DNA of 64,000 nucleotides from Pusillimonas sp044464525 (GCF_044464525.1 NZ_JBIQLE010000004.1:62001-126000), one strand, 5' to 3'. Positions 8,557 through 17,550 are shown, counted from the first letter of the stretch. Notes: generated by a model not told the origin, from the letters alone. Program-made: numbers and translations.

Positions 8557-9417
8557 TCAACCCTTGATCACGGCGATTACGGCGCTCGTATACTCGGACG
8601 ACGCGTCAGCCAGTACATTAAGCACGGTGAAATGGTCGGTGCCCGGTACGGAGTCGTGCCGCGCAACCTTCCAGGCCCGCCCAAGCGCCTCGGATTGGCG
8701 ATGGAACTGCTCGGTTTCACCCGAACCGACGAAGGTATGGATGTACGTGTCGCTGGGGCCCGGCCATGCCAGCGGGCTAAGCGCCTCGGCACGGGGCTGA
8801 TCCAGGCCCAGCGCCGTATTGATGGATGACGGCAGCAAAGGCGGCACATCAAATACGCCGCTGATGGGAAAAAGGTTGACAATAGCCGGCATGCCCTCGG
8901 GAGCCGGCGTATCGACGCGCGCCACCATCATTGAAATAAGATGGCCGCCGGCCGAATGGCCCATGAGCGATATGCGCTGGGCATTGAAATTCAACTCATC
9001 AGCCTGAGCATGCAGCCAGACAAGTGCGGAACGCACCTCGTCCACCATCTCTTCAACTCGAGCCTCGGGAGCCAGAGAGTAATTGATGACCGCCACGTTG
9101 ATGCCGGCCGCAATGTACGGGCCGGCCATAAAACCAACATCGGCCTTGTCGCCGCCTTGCCAGTACCCGCCGTGAACAAACACAAGCAAAGGGCCGCCCG
9201 CCTTGGCAGCGTAATAATCCAGCTTTTGCAGCGGCTTGTCGCCATAGGCCAGATCAACGCGGGGTGCGACACTTTGAATCAGCTCACGGCTTGCCTGCAC
9301 CCAGGTCTCGCGCGTTTCAGGAAAGCTGGGGAACGCCGCTCGTAAGTTGTATTGCCGCTCGCTTTCTTCCACCGGACACTGCACCCGCACCGCCGTCACA
9401 CTATCTTGGCCCTTCAT
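8557..9417 (-). CDS. Alpha/beta hydrolase, arylformamidase-like, joined to the biotin operon
   Basis: The start at 9417 (MKGQDSVTAV) is chosen because GGAGG lies 6 nt upstream; the open frame could extend 14 codons further, but without a ribosome site. The product is 286 residues. HGGYW (oxyanion-hole motif of the kynurenine formamidase / acetyl-esterase-like group) is followed by the nucleophile elbow GHSAGG; a late Asp and His (PGTDHF) complete a likely triad. There is no signal peptide. By sequence it resembles arylformamidases, which cleave N-formylkynurenine. By position, 3 nt before bioA, it could supply the pimeloyl-ACP methyl ester esterase step done elsewhere by BioH, since no bioH, bioG or similar gene is seen here. 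Neither role is proven; the LysR and oxygenase on its other side would fit an aromatic substrate. Confidence 0.8.
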   Translation of the reverse strand: MKGQDSVTAVRVQCPVEESERQYNLRAAFPSFPETRETWVQASRELIQSVAPRVDLAYGDKPLQKLDYYAAKAGGPLLVFVHGGYWQGGDKADVGFMAGPYIAAGINVAVINYSLAPEARVEEMVDEVRSALVWLHAQADELNFNAQRISLMGHSAGGHLISMMVARVDTPAPEGMPAIVNLFPISGVFDVPPLLPSSINTALGLDQPRAEALSPLAWPGPSDTYIHTFVGSGETEQFHRQSEALGRAWKVARHDSVPGTDHFTVLNVLADASSEYTSAVIAVIKG

Positions 9418-9489
9418 TGAATCCTCCATTTTTCCGTATATGTAAGCTATCAAGCACAAGGATCGTATAACGTCCTTACGTAGAGGATT

Positions 9490-10491
9490 CTACCTCTTGC
9501 GGACGCTTCCACGACGCGATCCTTTGGCTGGACGGTCACCGCCAAGTGTCCGCCCTTGTGCCGCGGCGCCGGCGTCATTCGGCTCCGGCGCCAGAAAGCC
9601 GTCGAATAGTTCGAGCAACACACTGCGAAGCCATCTAAGACGCGGATCATTGTTGAAACGGCGATGCCAATACTGCTTTAGATCGTATTGCGGGATACCG
9701 ACGGGCGGCGCCAGCACCTTCAAACGCCAGCTTTCTGCGAATCTTTGCGCAATGGTGCGCGGCAATACCACGACCATGTCAGACTCTTCCACCAAACCCG
9801 GCACGCTCATATAGTGGGACATCTGTAAACCTACCCGGCGTTGTATTCCTTGTGCCTGGATATAGCGTTCGTACATTTCCATGGTCCGGCTGCCATCGCG
9901 CACAAGCAGGTGTTCCGCCTTCTTGAATTGTGTCATGGTCATGCGCGGGCCCGAAATAGCGTGATCACTTCGAACCATGCAAGCCAGAACATGTGAAAAC
10001 AGCCGCTGCTGGTAGATGTTGGCCCCGGTAAGGTCTGGAAAATAACCGACGGCCATGTCGATCCGACCCTCGTACATTGCCTGATCCAGCTCATCCGGGC
10101 CAAGGCTGAAGGTTTTTAGCTTAAGACCTGGAGCCCGCTCGCGCAGCATGCGATAAATTGCCGGTAGCAGAACGACCTCGCCGATCTCGCTCAAACAGAT
10201 CACAAGCTCGCCTACGTACCTGGCCGGGTCGAACGTGGCCGGCGCCAAGATCTCGTGATCAATTACATCGATCACCTCACGGGTTTTACCCAGTATGCCT
10301 TGCGCCAGCGGTGTCGCGCGCATGCGCTGGCCGTGACGAACGAACAGGGGATCGCCCAAGGCACGCCGCAATCGGCCAAGTGCGGCACTGGCTGCGGGCT
10401 GACTGATGCCCAAACGCGCAGCCGCGGCCGTTACGTTGCCCGCCTCATGCACAGCGAGGAACACTCGCAATAGATTCAAGTCAGTTTTCAA
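9490..10491 (-). CDS. LysR-family transcriptional regulator
   Basis: 333 residues. The N-terminal winged helix (about 1-65: DLNLLRVFLAVHEAGNVTAA followed by a helix rich in SQPAAS) is the classic LysR DNA-binding domain. A type 2 periplasmic-binding-like effector domain follows (about 90-300). The C-terminus carries a basic, low-complexity tail ending RKR. It is divergent from the Rieske oxygenase across 211 bp, the usual layout for a LysR activator of a catabolic gene, and 72 bp upstream of the hydrolase-bioAFD run. Aromatic effectors are common in this group; the actual ligand is unknown. Confidence 0.92.
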   Translation of the reverse strand: MKTDLNLLRVFLAVHEAGNVTAAAARLGISQPAASAALGRLRRALGDPLFVRHGQRMRATPLAQGILGKTREVIDVIDHEILAPATFDPARYVGELVICLSEIGEVVLLPAIYRMLRERAPGLKLKTFSLGPDELDQAMYEGRIDMAVGYFPDLTGANIYQQRLFSHVLACMVRSDHAISGPRMTMTQFKKAEHLLVRDGSRTMEMYERYIQAQGIQRRVGLQMSHYMSVPGLVEESDMVVVLPRTIAQRFAESWRLKVLAPPVGIPQYDLKQYWHRRFNNDPRLRWLRSVLLELFDGFLAPEPNDAGAAAQGRTLGGDRPAKGSRRGSVRKR

Positions 10492-10702
10492 GAGGTCACC
10501 TGGCAGGCTTACCTTGGAAAGTCAAAGAAACAGCTAAATAAACAACATACTATAAATGAATCAAATACTGTGAATAAATAGAATCCACTATATGTATTGA
10601 ACGCCGGGCAATAAAGTAGGGCTCAGGTGCTTCATGCGCAAGATTCGTACGCACCCATTGAATATGAATGAGCTCTACCAAAGCTGCCGAATGGAGACAA
10701 AC
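10492..10702. promoter_or_regulatory. Divergent LysR / oxygenase control region
   Basis: This 211-bp spacer has an AT-rich core (about 10530-10600) containing repeated GAAT words at about 10-bp spacing, where LysR operators (T-N11-A) and both promoters would be expected. I could not choose one operator with confidence. Confidence 0.35.
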
Positions 10703-11734
10703 ATGGCATTTCTACAGAACGCCTGGTATATGGCGGGCTGGGCTGACGAAATCGAGCCCGGCAAGATGTTTCATCGTAAGTTGCTTGACCAGCCCGTGGT
10801 TTTCTTTCGACGAACGGATGGCCGGCTATCGGCCTTGCACGACCGATGTCCCCACCGCTTCGTTCCCTTGCATCTGGGCGTCATCAAGGGTGACGCCATA
10901 GAATGCGGTTATCACGGACTGCAATTCGACTGCTCCGGCCGCTGCGTGGTGAATCCGCATAGCTCCAACACGCCGGCCGCCGCGAAAGTGCGGTCGTTTC
11001 CGGTAATGGAGAAAGACGGCATCGCATGGATATGGATGGGCGAGGCTGAAGAAGCCCGAGACGATCTGCTGCCCGATTTTTCGCGCCTGCATGCATCTGT
11101 GCCCACTGCCGCTTCAAAAGGCTATCTCTGGACCGATTGCAATTACAAACTGATCGCCGACAACGTCATGGATCTGAGCCATGCAGATTTCGTACATGCT
11201 GATTCCGTAGGCGGCGGCGCATTCACCGCGGCCAAACCCAAGGTGACCGAACACGGAGACGATGTCCATATAGTCTGGGAATGCCTGCACGACAGCGCCC
11301 CACCCGCTTATGACCGCCTCATGCCCCAACCCGGCCAAGCTGTCAATTTTCGAACTGAGGTGCGCTGGCGCGCACCCGGCATAATGCATCTGGATATCGC
11401 CATTACACCGCGTGAAGAACCTGAAAGCGAAGGCCTGCGCACCGACAACGCGCATATCGTCACGCCGGAAACCGAAACAACATCCCACTATTTTTATTGG
11501 CTTACCCGGCGCTTCTGCATGGAAGACGAAGAGGTCAATGCTCGTCGGCAAGCCATCATGCACAACGCGTTCAGCAATCAGGACAAACCCATGCTTAGCG
11601 AGCAACAACAAGCCATGGGCACCGACGACCTGTTCGGACTAAGCCCCGTACTGCTTCCTGGCGACGCAGGCGCGGTGCGCGCACGCCGCAAGCTCGAGCA
11701 AAGGATACGCGACGAACAGGCCGCTAAAACATAA
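10703..11734 (+). CDS. Rieske 2Fe-2S aromatic oxygenase, VanA-like alpha subunit
   Basis: The start at 10703 (MAFLQNAWYMAGW) is chosen because GGAG lies 8 nt upstream and family members begin this way; an upstream in-frame ATG at 10634 has no ribosome site. The 343-residue product has the Rieske ligands C49-x-H51 (CPHR) and C68-x2-H71 (CGYHG). The mononuclear iron site follows (NVMDLSHADFVH, His159 and His164), with a later Asp in QDKPML. It resembles vanillate O-demethylase oxygenase and related enzymes, which remove O-methyl groups or hydroxylate aromatic acids. No reductase/ferredoxin partner lies beside it, so electrons must come from a distant gene. The divergent LysR is its likely regulator. 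The substrate is not known; it may feed the meta-cleavage operon downstream. Confidence 0.88.
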   Translation: MAFLQNAWYMAGWADEIEPGKMFHRKLLDQPVVFFRRTDGRLSALHDRCPHRFVPLHLGVIKGDAIECGYHGLQFDCSGRCVVNPHSSNTPAAAKVRSFPVMEKDGIAWIWMGEAEEARDDLLPDFSRLHASVPTAASKGYLWTDCNYKLIADNVMDLSHADFVHADSVGGGAFTAAKPKVTEHGDDVHIVWECLHDSAPPAYDRLMPQPGQAVNFRTEVRWRAPGIMHLDIAITPREEPESEGLRTDNAHIVTPETETTSHYFYWLTRRFCMEDEEVNARRQAIMHNAFSNQDKPMLSEQQQAMGTDDLFGLSPVLLPGDAGAVRARRKLEQRIRDEQAAKT

Positions 11735-11787
11735 GCGCCACTAATTACCAGAACACAGGCATAGGCCTGCTTCGAAGGTTCTTGTAC

Positions 11788-12486
11788 CTAGACACCCACA
11801 TATTGGTTGATCAGCTCGGGCTGGGCGGCCAGCTCGGGCGAGCTGCCGCGCCACACGGAAACACCCTTGTCGAGAATGACATTTCGATCAGACAGCCGCA
11901 GAAGCGCCTTGGTGTTCTTGTCTACCACGATCATGGACAGCCCCTGATCCTTAAGCCGTTTCAAGACCTTCCAGATCTCGGCTCGCACTACGGGCGCCAG
12001 CCCTTCGGTAGCCTCGTCCAGAATCAGCAGACGCGGATTCGTCATCAACGCACGGCCTATGGCCAGCATCTGCTGCTCACCACCGGAAAGCTGGTCGCCC
12101 ATGTTTGTACGGCGCTCTTGCAATCGTGGAAACAGCTCGTAAATCTTGGCCAGCGTCCATTGGTTTTGACCGCCCCGCTTTGAAGCCGTGGCAAGCAAGT
12201 TTTCTTCGACGGTGAGTGCCGGAAAAATCTGCCGTCCTTCAGGCACAAGGGAAACACCCATGCGCCCGATGTGATATGGCTGCAGACCAGCCAAATCAGC
12301 TCCTTCGAAATGTATGCTTCCTGCGCAGGGACGCAGCAGCCCGAACAAGCATTTTATAACCGTGGTACGGCCCATGCCATTGCGACCGATCAGACCCACG
12401 ACTTCGCCTTGGGCGACATCCAGGTCCACGTCGAACAAGGCCTGTGAAGGGCCATACTTGGCGGCCAGTTTTTTAATGGAAAGCAT
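11788..12486 (-). CDS. livF: LIV-type ABC transporter ATP-binding protein (LivF-like)
   Basis: The start at 12486 (MLSIKKLAAKYG) has AGGAG 6 nt upstream; longer frames reach back into livG. 232 residues. The signature LSGGEQQ and Walker B LLILDEATEG are intact. The Walker A reads GRNGMGRTT: the usual Lys is Arg (codon CGT), discussed as a finding. It is the last gene of the importer. With LivG it forms the cytoplasmic ATPase pair that powers uptake through LivH/LivM. Its place behind catabolic genes suggests an aromatic or short acid ligand rather than leucine. Confidence 0.92.
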   Translation of the reverse strand: MLSIKKLAAKYGPSQALFDVDLDVAQGEVVGLIGRNGMGRTTVIKCLFGLLRPCAGSIHFEGADLAGLQPYHIGRMGVSLVPEGRQIFPALTVEENLLATASKRGGQNQWTLAKIYELFPRLQERRTNMGDQLSGGEQQMLAIGRALMTNPRLLILDEATEGLAPVVRAEIWKVLKRLKDQGLSMIVVDKNTKALLRLSDRNVILDKGVSVWRGSSPELAAQPELINQYVGV

Positions 12487-12505
12487 TGGGGCTCCTGCCA
12501 TGAGT

Positions 12506-13261
12506 TCACGCGTCATCGTCATCGCCCAGATAGGCTTTTCGCACGTCGGGATGATTCCTGATCTCGTCGACCGTACCGGTCGCGATGACCTTCCCATACA
12601 CCAGAACGCTAATGCGATCAGCAAGTGAAAAAACGGCGTTCATATCGTGCTCGATCAACACAATGGTGTACTGTCCCTTCAGCGAACGCAGCAGTTCGAT
12701 CGCTGCCGCGCCTTCGGCTGCACTCATGCCGGCCATGGGCTCGTCGAGCAGCAGCAAGCGAGGCCCAGCCGCCAGCGCCATCGCGATCTCCAACTGCCGC
12801 CGTTGCCCGTAAGCCAGGTTGGCTGCCGACTCGTCCGCCACATGTTGCAGTTGACACTCGGCCATGACGCGATCGGCCACCTGCATGGTATCGACGTCTT
12901 GGGTCAATGGCTTCCAGACCGCCATCCGCACCCCCTGCTTTCGCCTCGCGGCCAGGCAAATATTCTCGCGCACGGTGAACGCATCGAACACGGACGTGAT
13001 TTGATACGAACGCAATAAGCCAAGCTCGACCCGCTGCTGCACGGGTTGACCCGAAACGTCGACGTCTCCGATAAATATCTGCCCGCCATCGGCCGCCAGT
13101 TCGCCGGTCAGCAAGTTGATCAGCGTCGTCTTGCCCGCGCCATTCGGACCGATGATGGCGTGCAATTCGCCGGGTCGAACCTCTAGTGAGACCTCATCTG
13201 TCGCCTTCAGGCCTCCAAAATATCGCACCAGACCGTGTACCGTAAGTGAAGGGGCATTCAT
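12506..13261 (-). CDS. livG: LIV-type ABC transporter ATP-binding protein (LivG-like)
   Basis: 251 residues with an intact Walker A (GPNGAGKTT, about 38-46), Walker B (LLLLDEPMAG) and the C-terminal extension typical of LivG. The ABC signature is LAYGQRR rather than LSGGQ, which is usual for LivG. Its ATG overlaps the livM stop by 4 bp. It is the second ATPase of the importer and presumably heterodimerises with LivF, which carries the unusual Walker A. Confidence 0.94.
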   Translation of the reverse strand: MNAPSLTVHGLVRYFGGLKATDEVSLEVRPGELHAIIGPNGAGKTTLINLLTGELAADGGQIFIGDVDVSGQPVQQRVELGLLRSYQITSVFDAFTVRENICLAARRKQGVRMAVWKPLTQDVDTMQVADRVMAECQLQHVADESAANLAYGQRRQLEIAMALAAGPRLLLLDEPMAGMSAAEGAAAIELLRSLKGQYTIVLIEHDMNAVFSLADRISVLVYGKVIATGTVDEIRNHPDVRKAYLGDDDDA

Positions 13262-14247
13262 TGAGCTTCTCCTGCGGGACGAGCCCTGACAGCGGTCTCG
13301 GCGGCCGGCGGCCGGTTAAAAAGCGCTTTGGCCCATGAAAACTGATTGCGCGCGGCAAGTGCTATCAGGACGATGATCGGCCCCATCACCAGCATCCAGT
13401 GCGTGGTCCAGCCCTTGAGAAACTCTTCGAGCAAAAGAAAGACAATTGCGCCGAAGATGGGCCCAACCACCAAACCGATGCCGCCAATGACAACCATGAC
13501 GATCAGTTCACCGGACAAGTGCCATGCAATGTAGCTTGGAACAGCGAAAGCAGTTAAGTTGGCCAACAAAAAGCCGGCAAGACCCGTAATGACGCCGGAC
13601 AGCACGTAAGCCGACAACTGAAGCCTAAACACGGAATAGCCAAAAGCGTCCACACGGCGCGGGTTGATATGTGTCGCCCGCAGCACCATCCCAAAAGGTG
13701 AACTGCGCAAACGATTCAAGAACAGTGCCAACCCAAGCAGCAAGGCCCAGGTGGCCCAATACACTTCTGTGCTGCCGCTTAGCTCGAACAAGCCAAAATT
13801 ACTGGATTCGTAGATGTTCAACCCGTCATCGCCACCGAAGGGCGTCAGGCTGACCATCAAGAAATAGAACATCTGCGAGAACGCCAGAGTAATCATGATG
13901 AAGCCGATACCGGACGTGCGCAGGCACACAGCTCCGACGAGCACAGCCACGATGATACACACGCCTATGCACACAACCAGCTGGATCCAGCCGTTGCTGA
14001 TCCCGTAATGACTGAGTATGGCGACGGCATAGCAGCCCAAGCCTATGAACATGGCATGGCCGAAACTGACCAGGCCGGCGAATCCGAGCACAATATTAAG
14101 TGCACACGCCGCCAAAGCGTAGATCAGTACGCGAGCAAAAAACGTGACATAGAAAGGTTCATTCAGAGCTTGCGCGACAATCGGTATGGCGGCAAGCAAA
14201 ATGAACAGTACCGGCAAGGTCCAACGCGTCAAATTCCTGGTAGTCAT
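13258..14247 (-). CDS. livM: LIV-type ABC transporter permease (LivM-like)
   Basis: The start at 14247 (MTTRNLTRW) has AAGGGG about 9 nt upstream and lies 16 nt after the livH stop; the longer open frame runs back into livH. 329 residues with about nine hydrophobic segments and the family loop LNIVLGFAGLVSFGHAMF. It is an inner-membrane channel half that partners LivH. Confidence 0.93.
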   Translation of the reverse strand: MTTRNLTRWTLPVLFILLAAIPIVAQALNEPFYVTFFARVLIYALAACALNIVLGFAGLVSFGHAMFIGLGCYAVAILSHYGISNGWIQLVVCIGVCIIVAVLVGAVCLRTSGIGFIMITLAFSQMFYFLMVSLTPFGGDDGLNIYESSNFGLFELSGSTEVYWATWALLLGLALFLNRLRSSPFGMVLRATHINPRRVDAFGYSVFRLQLSAYVLSGVITGLAGFLLANLTAFAVPSYIAWHLSGELIVMVVIGGIGLVVGPIFGAIVFLLLEEFLKGWTTHWMLVMGPIIVLIALAARNQFSWAKALFNRPPAAETAVRARPAGEAQ

Positions 14248-14263
14248 GATTCTGCCCCTTTTA

Positions 14264-15184
14264 TCAGCGCTTGGCCGAAACCATAAGACCGTGCGGCTTG
14301 AAAGCGAGCACAAAAGCCATCAACAAATAGATCAACATCGATGCCAGAGCCGAGCCCACCGTATTTGCCGCGGTTGGCGCCAACACGAGGGCCAATAGCC
14401 CCGGCAAGTAGGCGCGTCCCAGAGTATCAATGACGGCGATGAGAATGGCTGCGAACAAAGCCCCTCTTATCGAGCCGATTCCCCCGACCACAATCACCAC
14501 CAAAGCCAGAATCAGCACAGGGTCGCCCATGCCGGATTGCACCGAAAGAATAGGGCCGGCCAACGTCCCGGCTAGTCCGGCCAATGCCGCCCCAAGCATG
14601 AAAAGCGATTTTTTGATCAGGTCGACATTGGCGCCGAGCACGCTGACCATGGAGGCGTGCGTGGTGCCGGCCCTGACCAACATGCCGAAGCGGGTTTTTT
14701 GTATGAGGAACCAAGCCCCGAACGCCACAACGACACCTACGGCGATGATCAACAGGCGGTAGACCGGGTACGGAGCCCCAAGAATCTCGACCGATCCCCG
14801 GATAGCCTCGGGGATAGTGACGAAATACGGACGGTTACCCCAGATAACGATGGCCAGTTCGTTGAAGAACATCATGAGCCCGAAGGTGGCAAGCACTTGG
14901 TACAGGTGATCGTTGCGGTATAGCGGCCGTGCGACCAGGTGTTCGATTATCAGGCCCACAACGGCTGCGGCCGCCACCGCCGCCCCCAGCGAGAATAAAA
15001 ACGAACCACTTGCGTTGTAGCTGGCCGCGCCTACAAAGGCGCCGATCATGTACAACGATCCGTGAGCCAGATTGATGAAGTTCATGATGCCGAAGATCAG
15101 GGTCAGGCCTGATGACAGCAGGAACAACAAGACACCCAATTGCAGCCCATTGAGCAATTGCGATAGGAACAGCGAGCTATTCAT
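14264..15184 (-). CDS. livH: LIV-type ABC transporter permease (LivH-like)
   Basis: 306 residues, strongly hydrophobic, with the family signature FGIMNFINLAHGSLYMIGA near residues 31-49 and about eight membrane segments. It follows the binding-protein gene after an 89-bp gap that contains a strong hairpin. Confidence 0.94.
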   Translation of the reverse strand: MNSSLFLSQLLNGLQLGVLLFLLSSGLTLIFGIMNFINLAHGSLYMIGAFVGAASYNASGSFLFSLGAAVAAAAVVGLIIEHLVARPLYRNDHLYQVLATFGLMMFFNELAIVIWGNRPYFVTIPEAIRGSVEILGAPYPVYRLLIIAVGVVVAFGAWFLIQKTRFGMLVRAGTTHASMVSVLGANVDLIKKSLFMLGAALAGLAGTLAGPILSVQSGMGDPVLILALVVIVVGGIGSIRGALFAAILIAVIDTLGRAYLPGLLALVLAPTAANTVGSALASMLIYLLMAFVLAFKPHGLMVSAKR

Positions 15185-15212
15185 GACAAGCTTCCGTCAA
15201 GAGGTCGTGGCG

Positions 15213-15244
15213 GCCATGGGAGAGAAGCCTTCGTCTCCCATGGC
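15213..15244 (-). promoter_or_regulatory. Intercistronic hairpin between livK and livH
   Basis: Arms GCCATGGGAGA (15213-15223) and TCTCCCATGGC (15234-15244) pair perfectly over 11 bp around a 10-nt loop that can itself pair further. No U-run follows on the transcript. Such a stem after a binding-protein gene usually protects the upstream mRNA and lets the binding protein outnumber the permeases. Confidence 0.6.
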
Positions 15245-15273
15245 AAGAACATTCGCGGACACTCCGCGCAACG

Positions 15274-16440
15274 CTATTTCATGTCGCACTCGGAAACGTA
15301 GGCGTCCTGATGGTCGGTGAATACCGTGGCGAGCTGCCTGACAACGACATCTTCACCCTGAGCCTCGGCCTTGAAGGCGTAGAGGTTCTGAATAGGCATG
15401 TTATTGGTGTTGAATGCAAACTTGCCCCGCACCGTCGGAAACTCGGAACCGGCTTCTTTGACTGCCTTGACGAACGCTTTGCGATCAGAGACATCGCCAT
15501 CCAGCTTGCGGACCGCAGTGTCCAACAAGTAAGCGGCGTCATAGCCGTTCGCAGCGTACTCAGACGGCGTGTGCCCGTATTTGTCTTCGAAAGCCTTGAC
15601 GAATTTTTTACTTTGCGGATTATCAAGCACCGGGGCCCACGTAGCGCCGTAGATATTGCCGTCGGCCTGGGCCTTGAGCGAGACCAAAGTATTGGAATCG
15701 ATCATCCCTTCAGAGTAAACGGGCGTCTTGCCCATGATGCCGGCCTGACGCAGCTGGCGTACGAAGTTGACTCCGGTACCCCCTGTGTAGAAGACGAACA
15801 GCGCCTCGGGCTTCTCTGCCTGGAGGGCTGAAATCTCTGCAGAGAAGTCGAGCTGGCCCAGCGGGGTATAGACCTCTTTGAGGATATCGCCTTTGAAATA
15901 TCGCTTGAATCCATTGAGCTTGTCTTTACCGGCCTGATAGCTGGACGTCATGAGATACGCATTTTTGTGGCCGACGTCTTGTACATATTGGCCCATGGCT
16001 TCGGACATGGTGTCGTTCTGCCAGGCAATTCCGAACAGGTTGGGCGCGCAAAGCTTGCCCGCAACAGGCCCTGGGCCTGCGTTGGTGGCAATGGCCACAA
16101 CGCCCGAATCCTTGATACGCCGCAGCTCGGCCATAAGTACGTTCGAAAAGCCCAACCCCACGATGGCATCAACTTTGTCGCGCTCGAGAAACTTCTGGAC
16201 AATTTGTGCCCCGACATCGGGTTTGAGCTGATCATCTTCGACGACCACCTCGACTTTCTGCCCACCGAGCTGGCCGCCAAGTTGTTCAATAGCCAGCAGA
16301 AACCCGTCTCGCTGGTCTTGCCCCAGCACGCCCTGCGGCCCTGACAATACACCGGAAAACCCGACGGTTATGTCGGCATGTGCCATGGGAACGGCCGTAA
16401 GCAGGCCTGCCGCAAAAGCGGCAATGGTGGTTTTCTTCAT
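15274..16440 (-). CDS. livK: Periplasmic substrate-binding protein of LIV-type ABC importer
   Basis: 388 residues with a Sec signal peptide (MKKTTIAAFAAG..., cleavage probably after MAHA, residue 22) and a leucine-binding-protein-like type 1 fold starting DITVGFSGVLSGPQG. The start has AAGGAG 8 nt upstream. It is placed between the meta-cleavage genes and the permeases in the same direction. Receptors of this subfamily in catabolic clusters often bind aromatic acids; an aromatic ligand is an inference from the neighbours. Confidence 0.9.
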   Translation of the reverse strand: MKKTTIAAFAAGLLTAVPMAHADITVGFSGVLSGPQGVLGQDQRDGFLLAIEQLGGQLGGQKVEVVVEDDQLKPDVGAQIVQKFLERDKVDAIVGLGFSNVLMAELRRIKDSGVVAIATNAGPGPVAGKLCAPNLFGIAWQNDTMSEAMGQYVQDVGHKNAYLMTSSYQAGKDKLNGFKRYFKGDILKEVYTPLGQLDFSAEISALQAEKPEALFVFYTGGTGVNFVRQLRQAGIMGKTPVYSEGMIDSNTLVSLKAQADGNIYGATWAPVLDNPQSKKFVKAFEDKYGHTPSEYAANGYDAAYLLDTAVRKLDGDVSDRKAFVKAVKEAGSEFPTVRGKFAFNTNNMPIQNLYAFKAEAQGEDVVVRQLATVFTDHQDAYVSECDMK

Positions 16441-16463
16441 TACTTGTCTCCTTGATTTTATTT

Positions 16464-16487
16464 ACAGGGCCGGTTCGCCAGCCCTGT
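16464..16487 (-). promoter_or_regulatory. Intercistronic hairpin between dmpG and livK
   Basis: The arms ACAGGGC and GCCCTGT pair over 7 bp, with an inner GG/CC pair closing a 4-nt loop. On the transcript AAATAAAA follows, not a U-run, so it is more likely an mRNA processing or stability element than a terminator. The operon can therefore continue into the transporter genes. Confidence 0.45.
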
Positions 16488-16511
16488 TTCGGCATGATGC
16501 CGTACGCCTCG

Positions 16512-17531
16512 TCAGGCGCTTTCTTTTTGCAGCAGATCCAACGCCACGTCGACGATCATGTCTTCTTGTCCGCCCACCATGCGGCGACTGCCCAGTTCAA
16601 CAAGGATATCGACCGTCTTGAGCCCATATTTTTCGGCTGCCGCCTCGGCGTGCCGCAAGAAGCTGGAATAAACGCCTGCGTAGCCCAGCGCAAGGGTTTC
16701 GCGATCGACCCGCACAGGACGATCTTGCAAGGGACGCACGATGTCGTCGGCTGCATCCATCAGCTTGTATAGATCGCATCCATGGTTCCAGCCCATGCGC
16801 TCAGCCGCCGCGACGAACACTTCGAGCGGTGCGTTGCCCGCACCCGCCCCCATGCCGGCCAAGCTGGCGTCGATGCGGTCGCAGCCTTCTTCGACGGCCA
16901 CGATGGAATTGGCCACACCCAGCGACAGGTTGTGGTGAGCGTGCATGCCGGTTTCAGTTTCGGGCTTGAGCACGTCTTTGAAGGCGCGGAAGCGATCACG
17001 GACGTCGTTCATGTTGAGCGCACCGCCCGAATCGACCACATACACGCAGGTGGCGCCGTAGCTTTCCATGAGTTTGGCCTGCTGCGCAAGCTTGGCGGGC
17101 TCGTTCATGTGGCTCATCATCAGGAAGCCAACCGTATCCATGCCCAGCTCACGCGCATATTCAATGTGCTGTTTGGAAATGTCGGCCTCGGTGCAGTGGG
17201 TGGCCACGCGCACAATGCGCGCGCCAGCATCGTAGGCGGAGCGCAGGTCGTGCACCGTACCCACGCCCGGCAGCAATAAGGTGGCTACCTTGGCATGGCT
17301 TACCGTTTCAGCCACCGCCTCGATCCACTCAAGATCGGTATGGGCGCCAAAACCGTAGTTGAAGCTGGAGCCCGACAGGCCGTCGCCGTGCGCGACTTCG
17401 ATGGAGTCGACCCGGGCCTCGTCAAGCGCCTTGGAGATCTGGCGCACGTTTTCAAGGCTGTACTGATGCCGGATGGCGTGGCTGCCGTCGCGCAGTGTTA
17501 CGTCGGAGATATAAAGTTTCTTGTCGCTCAT
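16512..17531 (-). CDS. dmpG: 4-hydroxy-2-oxovalerate aldolase
   Basis: 339 residues, TIM-barrel aldolase of the HMG-CoA-lyase-like group. TLRDGSHA at the N-terminus supplies the metal-binding Asp and catalytic Arg, and MHAHHNL holds the metal-binding His pair. It splits 4-hydroxy-2-oxopentanoate into pyruvate and acetaldehyde, and in this family channels acetaldehyde to the partner DmpF, encoded 19 nt upstream. AGGAG precedes the ATG. It is the last catabolic gene before the transporter. Confidence 0.95.
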   Translation of the reverse strand: MSDKKLYISDVTLRDGSHAIRHQYSLENVRQISKALDEARVDSIEVAHGDGLSGSSFNYGFGAHTDLEWIEAVAETVSHAKVATLLLPGVGTVHDLRSAYDAGARIVRVATHCTEADISKQHIEYARELGMDTVGFLMMSHMNEPAKLAQQAKLMESYGATCVYVVDSGGALNMNDVRDRFRAFKDVLKPETETGMHAHHNLSLGVANSIVAVEEGCDRIDASLAGMGAGAGNAPLEVFVAAAERMGWNHGCDLYKLMDAADDIVRPLQDRPVRVDRETLALGYAGVYSSFLRHAEAAAEKYGLKTVDILVELGSRRMVGGQEDMIVDVALDLLQKESA

Positions 17532-17550
17532 GATGTTGCTCCTTGCCGCC

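Noticed and set aside
12506..12624. Longer N-terminus for the LivF-like ATPase (start at 12624)
   Set aside because: The extension lies inside livG in another frame and does not look like an ATPase N-terminus; the AGGAG site supports 12486.
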